NCBI GenBank assembly: GCA_031323845.1
Contig: JAVIYP010000001.1
Span: 1-64,000 of the forward strand
Direction of reading: 5' to 3'
Length of the DNA: 64,000 nt
Origin: PUPG01 sp031323845
GTDB taxonomy: Bacteria > Bacteroidota > Bacteroidia > Bacteroidales > UBA7960
Shown: positions 34,021 to 41,968 of the stretch, one piece after another
How the letters are laid out: every line of letters begins with the position of its first letter
How positions within the stretch are numbered: position 1 is the first letter of the stretch
Notes under the pieces: model-generated
The model's database searches: none
What the model saw: only the letters and a program-made list of their open reading frames with translations
Told to the model about the DNA's origin: nothing
Program-made: the position numbers and the translations under genes

Positions 34021-35301
34021 ATGCGCATTAAATACAACCTCCTTTTTTATATCTTGCCTTTGCTGGTGCTGGCTTTGTTTGCACTGGCCCTGGTTTTTTC
34101 GGGAAGCGGCAAGCCTTCTGAATGCAATATTTATACATTAGATGAAGATGTTTTTGTGTATGAGCCTGTTATTGAGCTTGACGAATTTGGTTTTCCTGTT
34201 GACGGATACAGGGTGGAGCAGGGGGTGGTAGGGCCGCGTCAGACCTTGTCTCATATTCTTACCGGGCTTCATTTTAACCCGCGTGAGATTAACCTGATTG
34301 CGCGGAGTATGCAGGAGGTTTTCAATCCAAGAGGCATCAGGAGGGGCAATAACTATTATACTTATTTTGCCGGTGACAGCACCGACATGTTGCAGTATTT
34401 CGTTTACGAGATCAATGATCTCGATTATGTATTGCTTGATTTTCGTGATTCACTGGTGGTTTCGCCGGGAAGGAAAGAGGTGGTGTCGCATGACAGGAAG
34501 GCGGCCGGTGTCATTCGTTCATCTTTATGGAATACGATGATGGAGCAGGGCCTGCGCCCGGATCTTGTTAACCACATGGCGGGCATCATGGCGTGGTCTG
34601 TCGATTTTTACCGTATTGAAGCGGGTGACCGTTTCAGGGTGCTGTATACCGAGGATTTTGTAGGAGACCGTTCCGTGGGCGTCTCCCGTATTGACGCCGT
34701 TCACTTTGTTCATCGCGGTCGTGAAGTGGAAGCTTATCGCTTTCATTCGGATACGATCAGTGGTTATTATGATGGTGAGGGCAACAATGTAAGGAAGACA
34801 TTTTTACGGGCTCCGCTGGAGTTCGGAAGGATCTCATCGCGCTTTTCACACAGCCGTCGTCATCCCATACACGGCGACCGCCGTCCGCATTACGGTACCG
34901 ATTATGCTGCGCCTCACGGCACACCCATATTGGCGGTGGGCGACGGAGTGGTGACGCAGGCCAGTTACACCAGGGGCAATGGCAACTTTGTGCGCATCAG
35001 GCACAATGCCGTTTACGAAACCCAGTACCTGCATATGTCGCGCTTTGCCTCAGGCATCAGGCCCGGCACACGGGTAACGCAGGGACAGGTTATCGGATAC
35101 GTTGGGAGTACGGGTACTGCCACCGGGCCGCATGTGTGCTTCCGGTTCTGGAAGAATGGCCGCCAGGTAGATCATCTCAGGCTGGAATTTCCCAGCGGCG
35201 ATCCCCTGCCGGAAGCCTATATGGATGAATTTTTGAAGGTCAGAGACAGTAAAAGAGCCCTGCTCAACAGCATCCCGCTCGACGACACTGCAGCATTATA
35301 A
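34021..35301 (+). CDS. M23-family metallopeptidase (LytM-like), membrane-anchored
   Basis: Start placed at ATG MRIKYNLLFYILPL (426 residues); a GTG seven codons earlier is possible but would fall next to the hairpin. One N-terminal helix is followed by a linker domain and a C-terminal M23 domain. Zinc-site residues read HYGTDYAAPHG (His, Asp) and GPHVCFRFW, where the usual second His of HxH is Cys; TQYLHMSRF supplies the catalytic His. I recall this Cys variant in other Bacteroidota M23 proteins, where Cys could still bind zinc. It would act on peptidoglycan cross-links in the periplasm. It converges with kdsA, with only four bases between stops. Confidence 0.88.
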   Translation: MRIKYNLLFYILPLLVLALFALALVFSGSGKPSECNIYTLDEDVFVYEPVIELDEFGFPVDGYRVEQGVVGPRQTLSHILTGLHFNPREINLIARSMQEVFNPRGIRRGNNYYTYFAGDSTDMLQYFVYEINDLDYVLLDFRDSLVVSPGRKEVVSHDRKAAGVIRSSLWNTMMEQGLRPDLVNHMAGIMAWSVDFYRIEAGDRFRVLYTEDFVGDRSVGVSRIDAVHFVHRGREVEAYRFHSDTISGYYDGEGNNVRKTFLRAPLEFGRISSRFSHSRRHPIHGDRRPHYGTDYAAPHGTPILAVGDGVVTQASYTRGNGNFVRIRHNAVYETQYLHMSRFASGIRPGTRVTQGQVIGYVGSTGTATGPHVCFRFWKNGRQVDHLRLEFPSGDPLPEAYMDEFLKVRDSKRALLNSIPLDDTAAL

Positions 35302-35305
35302 AAAC

Positions 35306-36127
35306 TTACCGGACCGCTTTTCGAATCGCCAGAAGCCTGGTCAGCAAATCTTCCAGCTTATCGAGCCTGAGCATGTTGGCACCGTCTGACCTGGCCTTTT
35401 CCGGTTCAGGATGGGTTTCTATAAATATTCCGTCAACACCGGCAGCTATACCGGCCCTGGCTATGGTTTCGATCAAATGCGGCAACCCGCCGCTTACTCC
35501 CGCCGCCTGGTTGGGCTGCTGCAGCGAATGTGTTACATCGAGCACCACAGGAACACCAAAAGCCTGCATTACGGGAATGCCCCGATAGTCAACAACAAGA
35601 TCTCCGTAACCAAAAGTACTGCCGCGCTCCGTCAGCATAACATGCTGGCAACCACCGGAAACGACCTTTTCAACCGCAAATTGCATCGCCTGGGGCGACA
35701 AAAACTGACCCTTTTTAATGTTTACCGCCCTCCCGGTTTTTGCTGCAGCAAGCAAGAGCTCGGTTTGCCTGCACAAAAAAGCCGGAATCTGAAGCACATC
35801 GGCACTTTTTGCAGCAAACTCCGCTTCTTCAACCGAATGGATGTCGGTTAACACCGGAAGATTGTACCGCTTGCCTATCCTTCCGAGAAGGTCTATGGCC
35901 AGCTCATCACCAATACCGCTGAAACTGTCGAGCCTGCTTCGGTTCGCCTTTTTGTACGATGCCTTGAAAATATAAGGAATGCCCAGTCTGGAAGTAATGC
36001 CGGCAATCTCACCGGCAATGTCAAAGCCCATCTGTTCGTCTTCCAGGACGCAAGGCCCTGCTATAAGAAAAAATGGCCTTGACCCACTGTCACCTTCCGA
36101 AAAAATTTGTTTGATCGTCGAATGCAT
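35306..36127 (-). CDS. kdsA: 3-deoxy-8-phosphooctulonate (KDO 8-P) synthase
   Basis: Start chosen at ATG (MHSTIKQIF, 273 residues) over a GTG two codons earlier. Motifs are FLIAGPCVLEDE, FKASYKKANRSR, LPVLTDIHSVEEAE, LTERGSTFGYGDLVVDYRG and DVTHSLQQPNQ, the KdsA order. It condenses phosphoenolpyruvate with arabinose 5-phosphate for lipopolysaccharide KDO. The Cys in AGPC, where metal-independent enzymes have Asn, marks the metal-dependent class. It is followed at short range by the TsaC/YciO gene upstream on the same strand. Confidence 0.96.
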   Translation of the reverse strand: MHSTIKQIFSEGDSGSRPFFLIAGPCVLEDEQMGFDIAGEIAGITSRLGIPYIFKASYKKANRSRLDSFSGIGDELAIDLLGRIGKRYNLPVLTDIHSVEEAEFAAKSADVLQIPAFLCRQTELLLAAAKTGRAVNIKKGQFLSPQAMQFAVEKVVSGGCQHVMLTERGSTFGYGDLVVDYRGIPVMQAFGVPVVLDVTHSLQQPNQAAGVSGGLPHLIETIARAGIAAGVDGIFIETHPEPEKARSDGANMLRLDKLEDLLTRLLAIRKAVR

Positions 36128-36145
36128 CAGCACAAGCTTAATGGT

Positions 36146-36766
36146 TTATAAAATATGATCTGTTTCACCTTTGCCTTGCCTGACAACAATCATTTCATCA
36201 CCGGTGCAGTCAATTACCGTCGAAGCCTGGTTGTCTCCATAGCCTCCGTCGATAACCATGTCAACCAGAGCTTCATATTTTTCGTGAATAAGCTCAGGAT
36301 CAGAAGTGTATTCAATGATCTCGTCGTCGTCGTAAACCGATGTCGATATGATAGGATTGCCGAGCTCCTTAACCACGTCCCTGATTATGTTGTTGTCAGG
36401 AATGCGGATACCAACGGTTTTTTTCCGGCTTTGAAATAGTTTTGGAACGTTGTTGTTCGCATTCAGGATAAAGGTGTAAGGACCGGGCAACGCCTTTTTC
36501 ATCGCCTTGTACACGACAGTGCTGAAGGGTTTGGTCAGTTCGGAAATGTAACTCAGGTCATTACAGATCAGCGAAAAATTAGCCTGTTCAGGTTTAATGC
36601 CTTTGATCTGCGCAACTTTTTGCACGGCTTTTATCTGATACAAATCACAACCTATGGCGTATACCGTGTCAGTAGGATAAATGATAACACCGCCCTGTCG
36701 CAAACAATCGGCAACCAACCGGATAAGCCGTTGGCTTGGATTTTCCGGATAAATTTTTAGTAACAT
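36146..36766 (-). CDS. Sua5/YciO/YrdC family, L-threonylcarbamoyladenylate synthase-like
   Basis: Start at MLLKIYPENP (206 residues), just downstream of a -7 box; an earlier ATG nine codons up would overlap it less well. The protein has the YrdC fold: GGVIIYPTDTVYAIGCD, KALPGPYTFILNA, VGIRIPDNN and NPIISTSV, plus an ending STVIDCTGDEMIVVRQGKG. The family makes threonylcarbamoyl-AMP for tRNA t6A, but YciO-type members of this length may do something else. It is upstream of kdsA with 18 bases between, so the two probably form an operon. Confidence 0.85.
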   Translation of the reverse strand: MLLKIYPENPSQRLIRLVADCLRQGGVIIYPTDTVYAIGCDLYQIKAVQKVAQIKGIKPEQANFSLICNDLSYISELTKPFSTVVYKAMKKALPGPYTFILNANNNVPKLFQSRKKTVGIRIPDNNIIRDVVKELGNPIISTSVYDDDEIIEYTSDPELIHEKYEALVDMVIDGGYGDNQASTVIDCTGDEMIVVRQGKGETDHIL

Positions 36767-36790
36767 TGATGTTCTGGAATTCGTGTGATG

Positions 36791-36798
36791 CAAATGTA
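36791..36798 (-). promoter_or_regulatory. Candidate -7 box for the tsaC-like/kdsA pair
   Basis: The minus strand reads TACATTTG, a match to TAnnTTTG 25 bases before the chosen start. This position also supports the shorter start. No clear -33 element. Confidence 0.4.
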
Positions 36799-36895
36799 CA
36801 TGAATTTTTTTTCATGCGAAAATACACACAGACGCATGAACCGGCGATATTGAAAATCCTGACCATTCGGCAACAGTTTTTTAACGCACAGGAGC

Positions 36896-37230
36896 ATGAT
36901 TATGGGAGGTCAGAGGTCGGAAGCTTGTTTCGAACGCAGTGAGAAATCTGCCAGGAAGTCAGAAGTCAGAGGTTTGATGTATGAGGTTAGATGTTGGAAA
37001 GAAAGAAATAACTAAGCCCGTTCCTGACGTCAGAGCAAGCCACCAAGCCTGGAAGTGGTGCCTCATCTCCCGACTTTTGCCTGCAGGGCGTAAAGAGCTT
37101 TATTCCGGCCAAACAACCCCTCAACGAATAAACAATTAAACAATAACCTGACATCTGCACATCTGCACATCTTCACATTTGCACATCTGACATCTGTTCA
37201 GCATCTTAGACATAAACACAAAACACAGAT
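36896..37230 (-). repeat. Modular dispersed repeat, copy 4 (reverse orientation)
   Basis: This lies in the 667-base gap between the tsaC-like gene and the unknown secreted protein, where no other gene is seen. On the minus strand the order is TTTATGTCTAAGATGCTGAA (about 37193-37212), five 8-mers of CAGATGTG type (about 37150-37190), CAGGTTATTGTTTAATTG (about 37131-37149), and at 36914-36966 the ACTTCTGACTTCC/TTTCTCACTGCGTTCGAAA segment. GTCAGAGGTC and GTCAGAAGTC echoes flank the last one. Between the modules (about 36975-37125) the sequence is unlike the other copies. Confidence 0.8.
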
Positions 37231-37388
37231 AATCAAACAGTAACGAAAGTGTCTTATATTTTGCGTTCTTTGCGAGAAACAGAATCGCAACACATTGAAT
37301 CACAACATGCAAAAAATAAATAGATATCAAATAACCGGCAGATGCCTCTGTTAAATATGGCAGTGTGGAACGGAACTGCAGAAAATAC

Positions 37389-37396
37389 TAACTTTG
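37389..37396 (+). promoter_or_regulatory. Candidate -7 box for the unknown secreted protein gene
   Basis: TAACTTTG is a full match to TAnnTTTG, 37 bases before the ATG at 37434. No TTTG at the -33 distance. Confidence 0.45.
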
Positions 37397-37433
37397 CCTG
37401 TGATTCTATGTACTTCAAACCACTGCCGGCGCT

Positions 37434-39230
37434 ATGCGTATTCTGATTGCCGCCATCTTTGTGTTCTTCTGCACCACTTTGATGGCTGCACCCGATCCTG
37501 GCTCACGATCCATTAGGCTTCTTGCGGAGCAGAAGTTTGTTTTTGACCCATATCCGGGCCCACATGCACGCTCAGTGAATGAGATTCTTCAGACCATTGC
37601 TGAAGGCTCGGGCAAACTGCGCTCCTTCACATCCTACACCTTGCATATGCAGATTGATGTCATTATCGAGGAATTGTCCGAACATACATACCGTTTGATG
37701 GTAAACCGTGGAACAGCCTCAGTAAGCGGTGATAAGTTTTATCGCGACTTTAGCCTGGAACATGTGCTGTTGCCTGATAAGGCAGACCTGACCATCATTG
37801 TTGAGACGGCTTCAGGTGACCTTGTACACGAAGAGTGGAGCTATGCTGTTGACCTTTCAGAAAATGAAGGCAGGTTGTTTGAGTCATCCTTTTATTTTGC
37901 TGATGACCTGTCGCAGTTATCGGTTCGCTTGCCCCGTTATTTTTTCTATTATGATGGCAGAATGCTTGATCGTTTTGAACGCTGGACAGGTGCTTTGGAA
38001 TCGTATTACGCTGCTGGAGCCATGCTGCAGCAAATAGATGCTCTTATTGAAGGACTTTCTGCTGAGGATGCGGAAAAGATCCTTCTGGATGAATTCAGGC
38101 TTTGTGAAGCGGAAGCCATTCTGGGCGGAATCAGGTATGCAGAATTTCATGAGTGGTTTGATATTCAGGACAGTGATCCTGAAGGCGTGTTTTATGCATA
38201 CGAACAAAGCTCCCGCAAATTGAGACAGCTAAGGCTTGACTTTAATTTTTCCATTGCTCATCTTGACTCACTCTTATTCCGGAAAGGAATGGTAATGGCT
38301 GGTGACACCTGTCTCGCAGCAGGGCAACATCTGTTCTTGTCAGCCATTTCCTTTAACCCGGTGCACATACCTTCGCACCTGGCCCTGGCACAAATAGAGC
38401 TGGAACGCAGGGACAGTCTGGCGGCACTGAAACGCCTTGGCGATGTCTACGAAGCCATGTACCCGTCAGGAAGCATCAAAGCAGAAGCCGACCTGATGGC
38501 TGATTCTTTGCTTACTTTGTTCTATGATGGTTCATGGAACCTTATTATTGACAACAGGCACACTGAATCACTGGCGGCATTGCATCATGTTCAGGATTTT
38601 TGCAGGCGCTCAGATGGGCAGTATCGCTGTTCGCCATTGTTCAATTTGTTGCAAAGGCTGTCGCACCGTGGAGTTTACAGGTCTTTCCTGCAGGTATCGG
38701 AGAGGGCTCTCAGAAATGATAATTTAGCGCTTGCACGTACTTATCTTGAAAGCGCCATGGCATACCAGGAAGCCCATCAGTCATACATACCAAACCATAC
38801 AGAAGCTACGGTTTTATTGAACCGAGTCTTTACCCGCAGCCGTATTTTATTTGAAATTTACTCATTTAAGGATGAATCTGAGCAGGCGGCAGGCTATTTA
38901 AACGCTGCCCGTGAGCTGGCTCAGAGACATGAAGTCTTATTCGACTTTGTCCGGGCTTCCGGACAGCCTGATCTCATAAAAACGGCGGTCATTAACTATG
39001 CTGTTATTGGTTTGCCCGACCAGAGTATTCTGATGCTTGATCTGTTGAGGCGCAGGAGGCTGCCGGCCGGAAGCCTGCGATATCATCAAAGCCTGGCTGG
39101 CACAGCTGCAGCCGGGAAATATTCGGCATCCGATCTGGGCATTGAGCAAAGGACCTTGTTCCGTGATATCGACCTCAACGATGAATGGTTCACTGACTTC
39201 AGGCAGGCTTTTTACGATCATCTTCAATAG
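37434..39230 (+). CDS. Secreted protein of unknown function, 598 aa
   Basis: I do not recognise this protein. It has a clear signal peptide (RILIAAIFVFFCTTLMAA) with no lipobox Cys, so it should be periplasmic or exported. The N-terminal 170 residues look beta-rich (TSYTLHMQIDVIIEELSEH, LTIIVETASGDLVHEEWSY). From about residue 190 on it is helical and acidic, with stretches such as HIPSHLALAQIELERRDSLA and DNLALARTYLESAMAYQEAH that read like tetratricopeptide-type repeats. No catalytic motif is seen. It stands alone behind its own -7 box and its last seven bases overlap the ctaB stop tail-to-tail. The final bases carry no terminator hairpin that I could find. Confidence 0.75.
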   Translation: MRILIAAIFVFFCTTLMAAPDPGSRSIRLLAEQKFVFDPYPGPHARSVNEILQTIAEGSGKLRSFTSYTLHMQIDVIIEELSEHTYRLMVNRGTASVSGDKFYRDFSLEHVLLPDKADLTIIVETASGDLVHEEWSYAVDLSENEGRLFESSFYFADDLSQLSVRLPRYFFYYDGRMLDRFERWTGALESYYAAGAMLQQIDALIEGLSAEDAEKILLDEFRLCEAEAILGGIRYAEFHEWFDIQDSDPEGVFYAYEQSSRKLRQLRLDFNFSIAHLDSLLFRKGMVMAGDTCLAAGQHLFLSAISFNPVHIPSHLALAQIELERRDSLAALKRLGDVYEAMYPSGSIKAEADLMADSLLTLFYDGSWNLIIDNRHTESLAALHHVQDFCRRSDGQYRCSPLFNLLQRLSHRGVYRSFLQVSERALRNDNLALARTYLESAMAYQEAHQSYIPNHTEATVLLNRVFTRSRILFEIYSFKDESEQAAGYLNAARELAQRHEVLFDFVRASGQPDLIKTAVINYAVIGLPDQSILMLDLLRRRRLPAGSLRYHQSLAGTAAAGKYSASDLGIEQRTLFRDIDLNDEWFTDFRQAFYDHLQ

Positions 39231-40099
39231 ACAGTAAAATCATGTCTTGCTAAACTGTCGATGATCAGCATCATCATTACACAAAGATATACCATGTTTA
39301 ATACGGTAAATGCCTGTCCGATGGCTTTATGACGATCGTTTCGCAGCCATGTTCCGAAATAAACCAGCAGGGCAAGTGCCAGTATCATATTGATAATGCT
39401 GGTGGTTTTTAAGAAAAAAACTCCTGCAATGCTCAACATTACTGCTGCAATGGCTGTACATGTCACCCAGGTAAAGGTAAGCGCATTGATCTGTTGTCTG
39501 TTGAACAGTTTTCCCAGCGAAATAAAACCGGCATCTTCATATTCATCATTATAGCGCAGCAATATCAGCCATGTGTGTGGTATCTGACCTATAAAGAAGA
39601 ACATGGCGACCATGAGGATATGCAGATGCGGAATCGGTCCACCTGCGCTTATCCAGCCTATTACCGGAGGTATAGCGCCAACGAGGGAACCGGGCAGTAC
39701 AGCGAACAAGGTGTGGGGTTTAAGTCGGGTGTACAGCAGGTTATACAGAATCAGGTTGGAGAGTCCCAGTGCCAGTGCAGGCAGGTCCCCGGCCAGCCAA
39801 AGCAGCAGAGCGCCTGCTGGTGCAGTGATCAAAATGGCAGCCAGGGCCTCAGACGGCGTGAGCTTTCCTGAAGGCAATGGACGTTTCCTGGTTCGGGCCA
39901 TCCTGGCATCGATGGTTCTTTCCTGGAGCTGGTTCAGGCAGGCTGAAGAATAAGCCAGTAAAAATATTCCGGTGAACAAAGGCAGCCAGCCCTTGCTGAA
40001 TTCACCGCTGTAAAGCAGGTAACCGCTTAGGGCAGAGATGCTGACAGCAATGGTGATGAAGGGTTTTCCCAGTAAGACGAAAGCCTTGAACCTCTGCAT
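39224..40099 (-). CDS. ctaB: Protoheme IX farnesyltransferase (heme O synthase)
   Basis: The 291-residue membrane protein has about eight or nine helices and the UbiA-type signature: CLNQLQERTIDARMARTRKR followed by PLPSG, and a second Asp loop YNDEYEDAGF. These bind Mg-farnesyl diphosphate. It adds a farnesyl group to heme B to make heme O, the first step to heme A for the caa3 oxidase. It is the last gene of the act-cox run, 10 bases after coxB. No CtaA-type heme A synthase is in the window. Confidence 0.93.
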   Translation of the reverse strand: MQRFKAFVLLGKPFITIAVSISALSGYLLYSGEFSKGWLPLFTGIFLLAYSSACLNQLQERTIDARMARTRKRPLPSGKLTPSEALAAILITAPAGALLLWLAGDLPALALGLSNLILYNLLYTRLKPHTLFAVLPGSLVGAIPPVIGWISAGGPIPHLHILMVAMFFFIGQIPHTWLILLRYNDEYEDAGFISLGKLFNRQQINALTFTWVTCTAIAAVMLSIAGVFFLKTTSIINMILALALLVYFGTWLRNDRHKAIGQAFTVLNMVYLCVMMMLIIDSLARHDFTVY

Positions 40100-40109
40100 G
40101 TAAACAAAC

Positions 40110-41054
40110 TTACGGATTCAGCGACTCAAGAAAGGTTACGATGAGTTCAATCTCCTGTTCGGATATTTCACCCTCGTAACTGAGCATTTGTCCTCTTCTG
40201 AATCCCACGGTGATGTCGTAATCGGGGTCATAGATGGAGCGCCTGACATATTCTGCGTCATAAACGACTTCTCTCTCTTCACCGGCGGTAATCACCCGGA
40301 TCGTCTCACCGAAACGGCCGCGGAAGGTCGGTCCGATCACAGTCCGGCCATCCAGCGAATGGCAGGCAATACACCCTTTACTTTCCACGATCTGCCTTCC
40401 CAGCAAAACAGGATCGGCATCATCTGGAACCACAAAGGTAACAGCCGTCGTGTCAGCATACCACTCCCAGAAATCTTCCGGTTCCATGACCACAAGGTCG
40501 GTATACATCAGGGAGTGCTGCAATCCGCAATATTCGGCACAATACACGGTATACGTGCCAACATTTTTGGCCTGGAACCACATCCGGTTGTTGGGCAAAC
40601 CAGGGACCATGTCCTCCTTGACCCGGAATGCAGGGATGTACAGGGAGTGCAGCACATCCAGCGCATTGAGGTTGAGAATGATGGCCGTGTCTTTGGGCAC
40701 ATAAAGCTTGTCTGTGACCCGCCCGTTTTCATAGGTAAAGGAAAAACTCCACATCCTCGCATTGGCCGTAATGGTTACGCCCTGATCGGGTATTCTTTTC
40801 AAGGGAATCCATCCTACATACCCGTAATAAAACATACCAATGACCAGCAGTAGCGGGATGACCGTCCAGATGACTTCCAGTTTGTTGTTCCCTTCAATAT
40901 GGGTAGGAACGGGATTGCGCTTTTTGTGGTATCTGAACAAAAAATAGATGATGACACCGGTGATGCTTATCAGGAAGAAGAAAGCAATCCCAAGGATGAA
41001 GATGAAGGCATTGTCGACACCTTCTACGAATGTTGATGCGCCTAATGGGTACAT
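40110..41054 (-). CDS. coxB: Cytochrome c oxidase subunit II with fused cytochrome c domain (caa3)
   Basis: The 314-residue protein has two N-terminal helices (about 15-40 and 65-85) and a cupredoxin domain. Its CuA ligands are visible: His in DVLHSLYIPAF, and YCAEYCGLQHSLM with both Cys, Glu, His and Met. A C-terminal cytochrome c domain has CIACH, with an axial Met likely in RRGQMLSYEG. This fusion defines caa3-type oxidases. It takes electrons from the Act complex directly or through the heme. No signal peptide typical of Gram-positive CoxB is present. Order in the run is coxA, coxC, coxD, coxB, so subunit II comes late. Confidence 0.95.
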   Translation of the reverse strand: MYPLGASTFVEGVDNAFIFILGIAFFFLISITGVIIYFLFRYHKKRNPVPTHIEGNNKLEVIWTVIPLLLVIGMFYYGYVGWIPLKRIPDQGVTITANARMWSFSFTYENGRVTDKLYVPKDTAIILNLNALDVLHSLYIPAFRVKEDMVPGLPNNRMWFQAKNVGTYTVYCAEYCGLQHSLMYTDLVVMEPEDFWEWYADTTAVTFVVPDDADPVLLGRQIVESKGCIACHSLDGRTVIGPTFRGRFGETIRVITAGEEREVVYDAEYVRRSIYDPDYDITVGFRRGQMLSYEGEISEQEIELIVTFLESLNP

Positions 41055-41063
41055 ATGTTTGTG

Positions 41064-41348
41064 TTATCTGTATGAATAATCAAAAAAGGTTACGAACAAA
41101 ACCAGCAGGAGTATGACCAGCACGCCGGCTACCATGAGCGGCAACAGTTTCTTTTCATATTTCAGGTGCATGAACCAGGCCATGACGATCAAGGACTTGG
41201 TGCCGGCAAGAAGCATAGCAGCCAAAGTATTATAGCTGCCAAACTCAAGCTGGGTCACCGCAACACTCACTGCGGTAAGCACGAGCAGGGCAATGAGCAC
41301 CAGTATCTGGGTTTTGTAAGGTACGATATGTGTTTTTTCTTCGCTCAT
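41064..41348 (-). CDS. coxD: Cytochrome c oxidase subunit IV (CoxD-like small subunit)
   Basis: The 94-residue protein has three helices: ILVLIALLVLTAVSVAVTQ, SYNTLAAMLLAGTKSLIVMA and LLPLMVAGVLVILLLVLFVT, with WFMHLKYE after the second. This is the prokaryotic subunit IV pattern. It is needed for stability rather than catalysis. It lies between coxC and coxB with about 10 bases on each side. Confidence 0.88.
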   Translation of the reverse strand: MSEEKTHIVPYKTQILVLIALLVLTAVSVAVTQLEFGSYNTLAAMLLAGTKSLIVMAWFMHLKYEKKLLPLMVAGVLVILLLVLFVTFFDYSYR

Positions 41349-41360
41349 ATCAGTATGTGT

Positions 41361-41957
41361 TTAATGAATGAGATAAAATAGCGGAAACAGGAAAATCCAG
41401 ATCAGGTCAACCAGGTGCCAGTATAGTCCTGTGTTTTCGAGCCATACGTAATCGCCCTGGGTGATCTTGTCGTTTTTCATCTGTACCATTACATATACAA
41501 ACAGGCCGATACCGATCAGTATGTGCAGGGCGTGGATGCCCGTCATAAAGAAATAGAGCCCGAAAAAGAGTATGGTGCCAAAGCCGAGTTCGTGGAGGCT
41601 TTCGCTGCCGGGATAAAAACCGTATTCGATTTTAGCACCCCATTCAAAGTATTTGTTTACCAGGAAGACGACAGCCAGGAGGAGGGTGACCGTCAGGAGC
41701 TGGAGGCTTCGTTTCTTATCTCCTTTTTGTATTGCGGTTATGGACATGGCCACGGTAAGGCTGCTGATCAGCAGGATTACGGTATTTATGGTTCCGATGA
41801 CCACATCCAGTTCTTCTCCTGCCAGGCGAAATGCCTCGGGGTGCATCGATCGGTACACCGCATAAACCACGAACAGCATTCCAAAGAGCAGCAGCTCAGT
41901 AAAGATGAACAGCCACATCCCGAATTTGTCAGCGAAATCGTCACGATGAAGAGTCAT
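41361..41957 (-). CDS. coxC: Cytochrome c oxidase subunit III
   Basis: The 198-residue, five-helix protein has GMWLFIFTELLLFG at the start, the subunit III segment FEWGAKIEYGF, and ends WHLVDLIWIFLFPLFYL. It contains TGIHALHILIGIGLF, the signature of the family. It supports the D proton pathway and holds lipid. The 198-residue size with five helices is the short, bacterial aa3/caa3 form. It is packed between coxA and coxD in the oxidase run. Confidence 0.93.
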   Translation of the reverse strand: MTLHRDDFADKFGMWLFIFTELLLFGMLFVVYAVYRSMHPEAFRLAGEELDVVIGTINTVILLISSLTVAMSITAIQKGDKKRSLQLLTVTLLLAVVFLVNKYFEWGAKIEYGFYPGSESLHELGFGTILFFGLYFFMTGIHALHILIGIGLFVYVMVQMKNDKITQGDYVWLENTGLYWHLVDLIWIFLFPLFYLIH

Positions 41958-41968
41958 AGCATTGGTTG

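Noticed and set aside
37021..37125. The stretch between repeat modules of copy 4 as a possible small RNA
   Set aside because: I saw neither a promoter box in the right place nor a terminator hairpin.
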